42,896 nt of DNA, from positions 1 to 42,896 of the forward strand of contig JACPZX010000096.1 in NCBI GenBank assembly GCA_016195325.1. Direction: 5' to 3'. The notes below the pieces were generated by a model. It saw only the letters and a program-made list of their open reading frames with translations. It searched no databases and had not been told where the DNA came from. Positions 41,642 to 42,896 of the stretch are shown here, piece by piece. Numbering within the stretch: position 1 is the first letter of the stretch; each line of letters begins with the position of its first letter. The position numbers were made by a program, and so were the translations under genes. The stretch is from Acidobacteriota bacterium (GTDB taxonomy: Bacteria > Acidobacteriota > Polarisedimenticolia > JACPZX01).

Positions 41642-42319
41642 GTGAAATCCATAAAGCATCCCGGCGTTTTCCCGAAGCGAGCTGCCACCGCGGTGCTCCT
41701 CGCGCTGTCGATCTCGCCGGCATGGTGTCCAGAGGCGCCGGTCCTCGAGCGCCTTCAACAGGCGATGCTGGCCCCCTCGCTCGTGATGTCGCCGGAAGAG
41801 ATGATCGCAATGCTCGCCCGCCACGACGTCCGGCACCTTCCAAGGGACTTCGAGGTGATAGCCCGGGCCGTCAATGATGCCAGCAGGACGACCGGCGTTT
41901 CCCCGGAGCTGGTCCTCGCCGTCATCGGAGCCGAGAGCGAGTTCCAGCTCGACGCCGTATCGAACCAGGGTGCGGTCGGGCTCATGCAGCTGATGCCCGA
42001 CACAGCCCAGGAGCTGGCTGCGGAGCTCGAGATACCCTGGAGCGGGCCGGCGAGCCTGAGAGACCCCAGGACCAACGTCACCCTGGGAACGCTCTACCTT
42101 CGCAGGCTGCTCACGTCGTTCGACGACCTCGACCACGCCCTCGCGGCGTACAACCGCGGCCCCTATGCCGTCCCGGGGAGCGACCCGATCCCCGCGGGCG
42201 AGACGGCCGAGTACGTTCGCCGTGTGAAGGAGCTTCTCACCGTCTCCGACACCGCCACGCCGAGCCGATCCTTCGGCCCGCCCACGCCCTTCAGAGCCTC
42301 GCAGTTCCTCACGCTCTGA
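41642..42319 (+). CDS. SLT-type lytic transglycosylase
   Basis: 225 residues. A signal-like N-terminus (AATAVLLALSISPAW) is followed by a helical region and a goose-lysozyme-like SLT domain from about residue 70. Motifs are the catalytic glutamate in IGAESEFQ (E98), GAVGLMQLMPDTA, the NVTLGTLYL segment and ALAAYNRGPYAV. It cleaves peptidoglycan glycan strands in the periplasm. GTG 41642 was chosen because of the GGAGGGG five to six bases upstream; a TTG at 41624 falls on the predicted transcription start. It is read towards nuoA but a separate promoter intervenes. Confidence 0.9.
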   Translation: MKSIKHPGVFPKRAATAVLLALSISPAWCPEAPVLERLQQAMLAPSLVMSPEEMIAMLARHDVRHLPRDFEVIARAVNDASRTTGVSPELVLAVIGAESEFQLDAVSNQGAVGLMQLMPDTAQELAAELEIPWSGPASLRDPRTNVTLGTLYLRRLLTSFDDLDHALAAYNRGPYAVPGSDPIPAGETAEYVRRVKELLTVSDTATPSRSFGPPTPFRASQFLTL

Positions 42320-42323
42320 TTCG

Positions 42324-42353
42324 TTGACACTCCGGAATACCTCATGTTAGGGT
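42324..42353 (+). promoter_or_regulatory. Candidate promoter of the nuo operon
   Basis: A perfect TTGACA (42324-42329) and TAGGGT (42348-42353) are 18 bases apart, just after the transglycosylase stop. The leader to nuoA would be about 54 nt. Confidence 0.5.
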
Positions 42354-42413
42354 TCGGCGCCGCCGCGACCGGCGGCTAGGAATCTCCGGCAACCCACCCA
42401 AAAGAAAGACCTC

Positions 42414-42767
42414 ATGGCTGGCTACATCCCGATCCTCCTATTTCTCTGTGTGGCGGCGGCCTTTCCGCTCGTCACGCTGGTCATCGCCTCTTTCGTCAGG
42501 CCCCGGATGTACGACCCGGTGAAGATGGCGGCCTACGAGTGTGGCGTGGAGACGTCGGGGGAGCCGAGGCAGCGGTACTCCGTCCGCTATTACGTCATCT
42601 CGGTCCTGTTCGTGATTTTCGACGTCGAGGTCGTCTTCTTCTTCCCGTGGGCCGTCCGGTTCAGCGTCCTGGGGTTCTTCGGCTTCGTGGAGATGCTCGT
42701 TTTCATCGGGCTCCTGCTCCTCGGATACCTTTACGCCTGGCGCAAGGGCGCTCTCGAATGGGTGTGA
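42414..42767 (+). CDS. nuoA: NADH-quinone oxidoreductase subunit A
   Basis: Membrane subunit of complex I. 117 residues with three membrane helices (about 5-27, 60-82, 88-110). The conserved loop YECGVETSGEPRQRYSVRYY lies between helices 1 and 2, and FDVEVVFFFPWA in helix 2 carries the family's acidic residues. AAAGAAAGACC precedes the ATG. It is first in a nuo operon that leaves the window. Confidence 0.96.
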   Translation: MAGYIPILLFLCVAAAFPLVTLVIASFVRPRMYDPVKMAAYECGVETSGEPRQRYSVRYYVISVLFVIFDVEVVFFFPWAVRFSVLGFFGFVEMLVFIGLLLLGYLYAWRKGALEWV

Positions 42768-42776
42768 GGACGACGC

Positions 42777-42896
42777 GTGTCAGCTGACGATCAGGACCCC
42801 GAGAAGCCGAAGCCGGCCCCTCCGCGCCCGGCCCCACCGGCGCCGGCCCGGCCCGCGCCCCCGCGCCCCGCGGCCCCGGCCGGCCCGGCGCAGCCC
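42777..42896 (+). CDS. Start of the next nuo-operon gene (partial)
   Basis: GTG 42777, with GAGGA just upstream and nine bases after the nuoA stop, opens a frame that runs to the window end (40 codons). The visible part is SADDQDPEKPKPAPPRPAPP and further Ala/Pro/Arg-rich sequence, a disordered N-terminal extension. By position it should be NuoB or NuoC, most likely NuoC, whose N-terminal extensions vary; the core domain is outside the window. Confidence 0.6.
   Translation, partial: MSADDQDPEKPKPAPPRPAPPAPARPAPPRPAAPAGPAQP

Noticed and set aside
1-42896. Insertion sequences, phage genes, CRISPR arrays, rRNA, attachment sites
   Set aside because: Looked for and not found: no transposase/integrase motifs, no regularly spaced repeats, and the only tRNA shows no flanking integrase or duplicated end.

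Overview
The window is a high-GC, densely coded stretch of chromosome from a Gram-negative bacterium: an outer-membrane barrel, lipoproteins, periplasmic thioredoxins and parvulin, SecG, NDH-2 and the start of a complex I operon. The mix of genes (CRTAC1/ASPIC-UnbV protein paired with a multihaem cytochrome-TPR protein, a giant Asp-box sialidase-like protein, an SxtJ/DUF5989 carbamoyltransferase cassette) is most like Acidobacteriota. That is an inference from gene content; no rRNA is present to settle it. I saw no transposase, integrase, phage gene or CRISPR array, so this looks like core/shell chromosome with several lineage-specific cassettes.

Layout. 1-3448 (+): tail of a thioredoxin-like protein, then speA-speB (arginine to agmatine to putrescine). 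3506-4915 (-): a translationally coupled operon of three unknown envelope genes, divergent from a secreted S1/P1-nuclease/phospholipase C-like zinc enzyme (5004-5846). 5859-8234 (-): glycerophosphodiesterase with an arginine-rich tail, then gpsA. 8316-10474 (+): short SxtJ-like protein, NodU/SxtI-type carbamoyltransferase, DUF5989 peptide. 10668-14649 (+): a PilB/GspE ATPase fused to a receiver domain, then a PAS hybrid histidine kinase. 14660-16513 (-): M14 peptidase. 16576-18041 (+): GNAT and PanE-like reductase. 18085-21372 (-): Asp-box repeat protein, divergent from a lipoprotein hydrolase, a DUF1835 protein and a DUF1330 protein (21434-24185). 24182-28743 (-): membrane-anchored pentahaem cytochrome-TPR protein and CRTAC1 lipoprotein.

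28969-31636 (+): parvulin, TlpA-like oxidoreductase, and a GIY-YIG nuclease with a decayed exonuclease domain. 31656-33011 (-): NDH-2. 33150-34189 (+): receiver-like protein and outer-membrane barrel. 34193-35242 (-) dusB and 35323-36441 (+) mutY share an overlapping divergent promoter; a threonine dehydratase follows. 37702-40843 (-): pgk-tpiA-secG-tRNA-Leu(GAG) with promoter and terminator, then a yggX-like gene. 40917-42896 (+): DUF192 protein, lytic transglycosylase, nuoA and the start of the next nuo gene.

Functional themes are periplasmic redox and protein folding, respiratory electron entry (NDH-2, complex I, multihaem cytochrome), triose-phosphate and glycerol-phosphate metabolism, and surface/secretion control. 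Several promoters place their -10 box only 6-8 bases before the start codon, which suggests leaderless mRNAs are common here. The least explained parts are the three-gene envelope operon, the glycerophosphodiesterase with RNA-binding-like tail, the carbamoyltransferase cassette, and the cytochrome-TPR/CRTAC1 pair.
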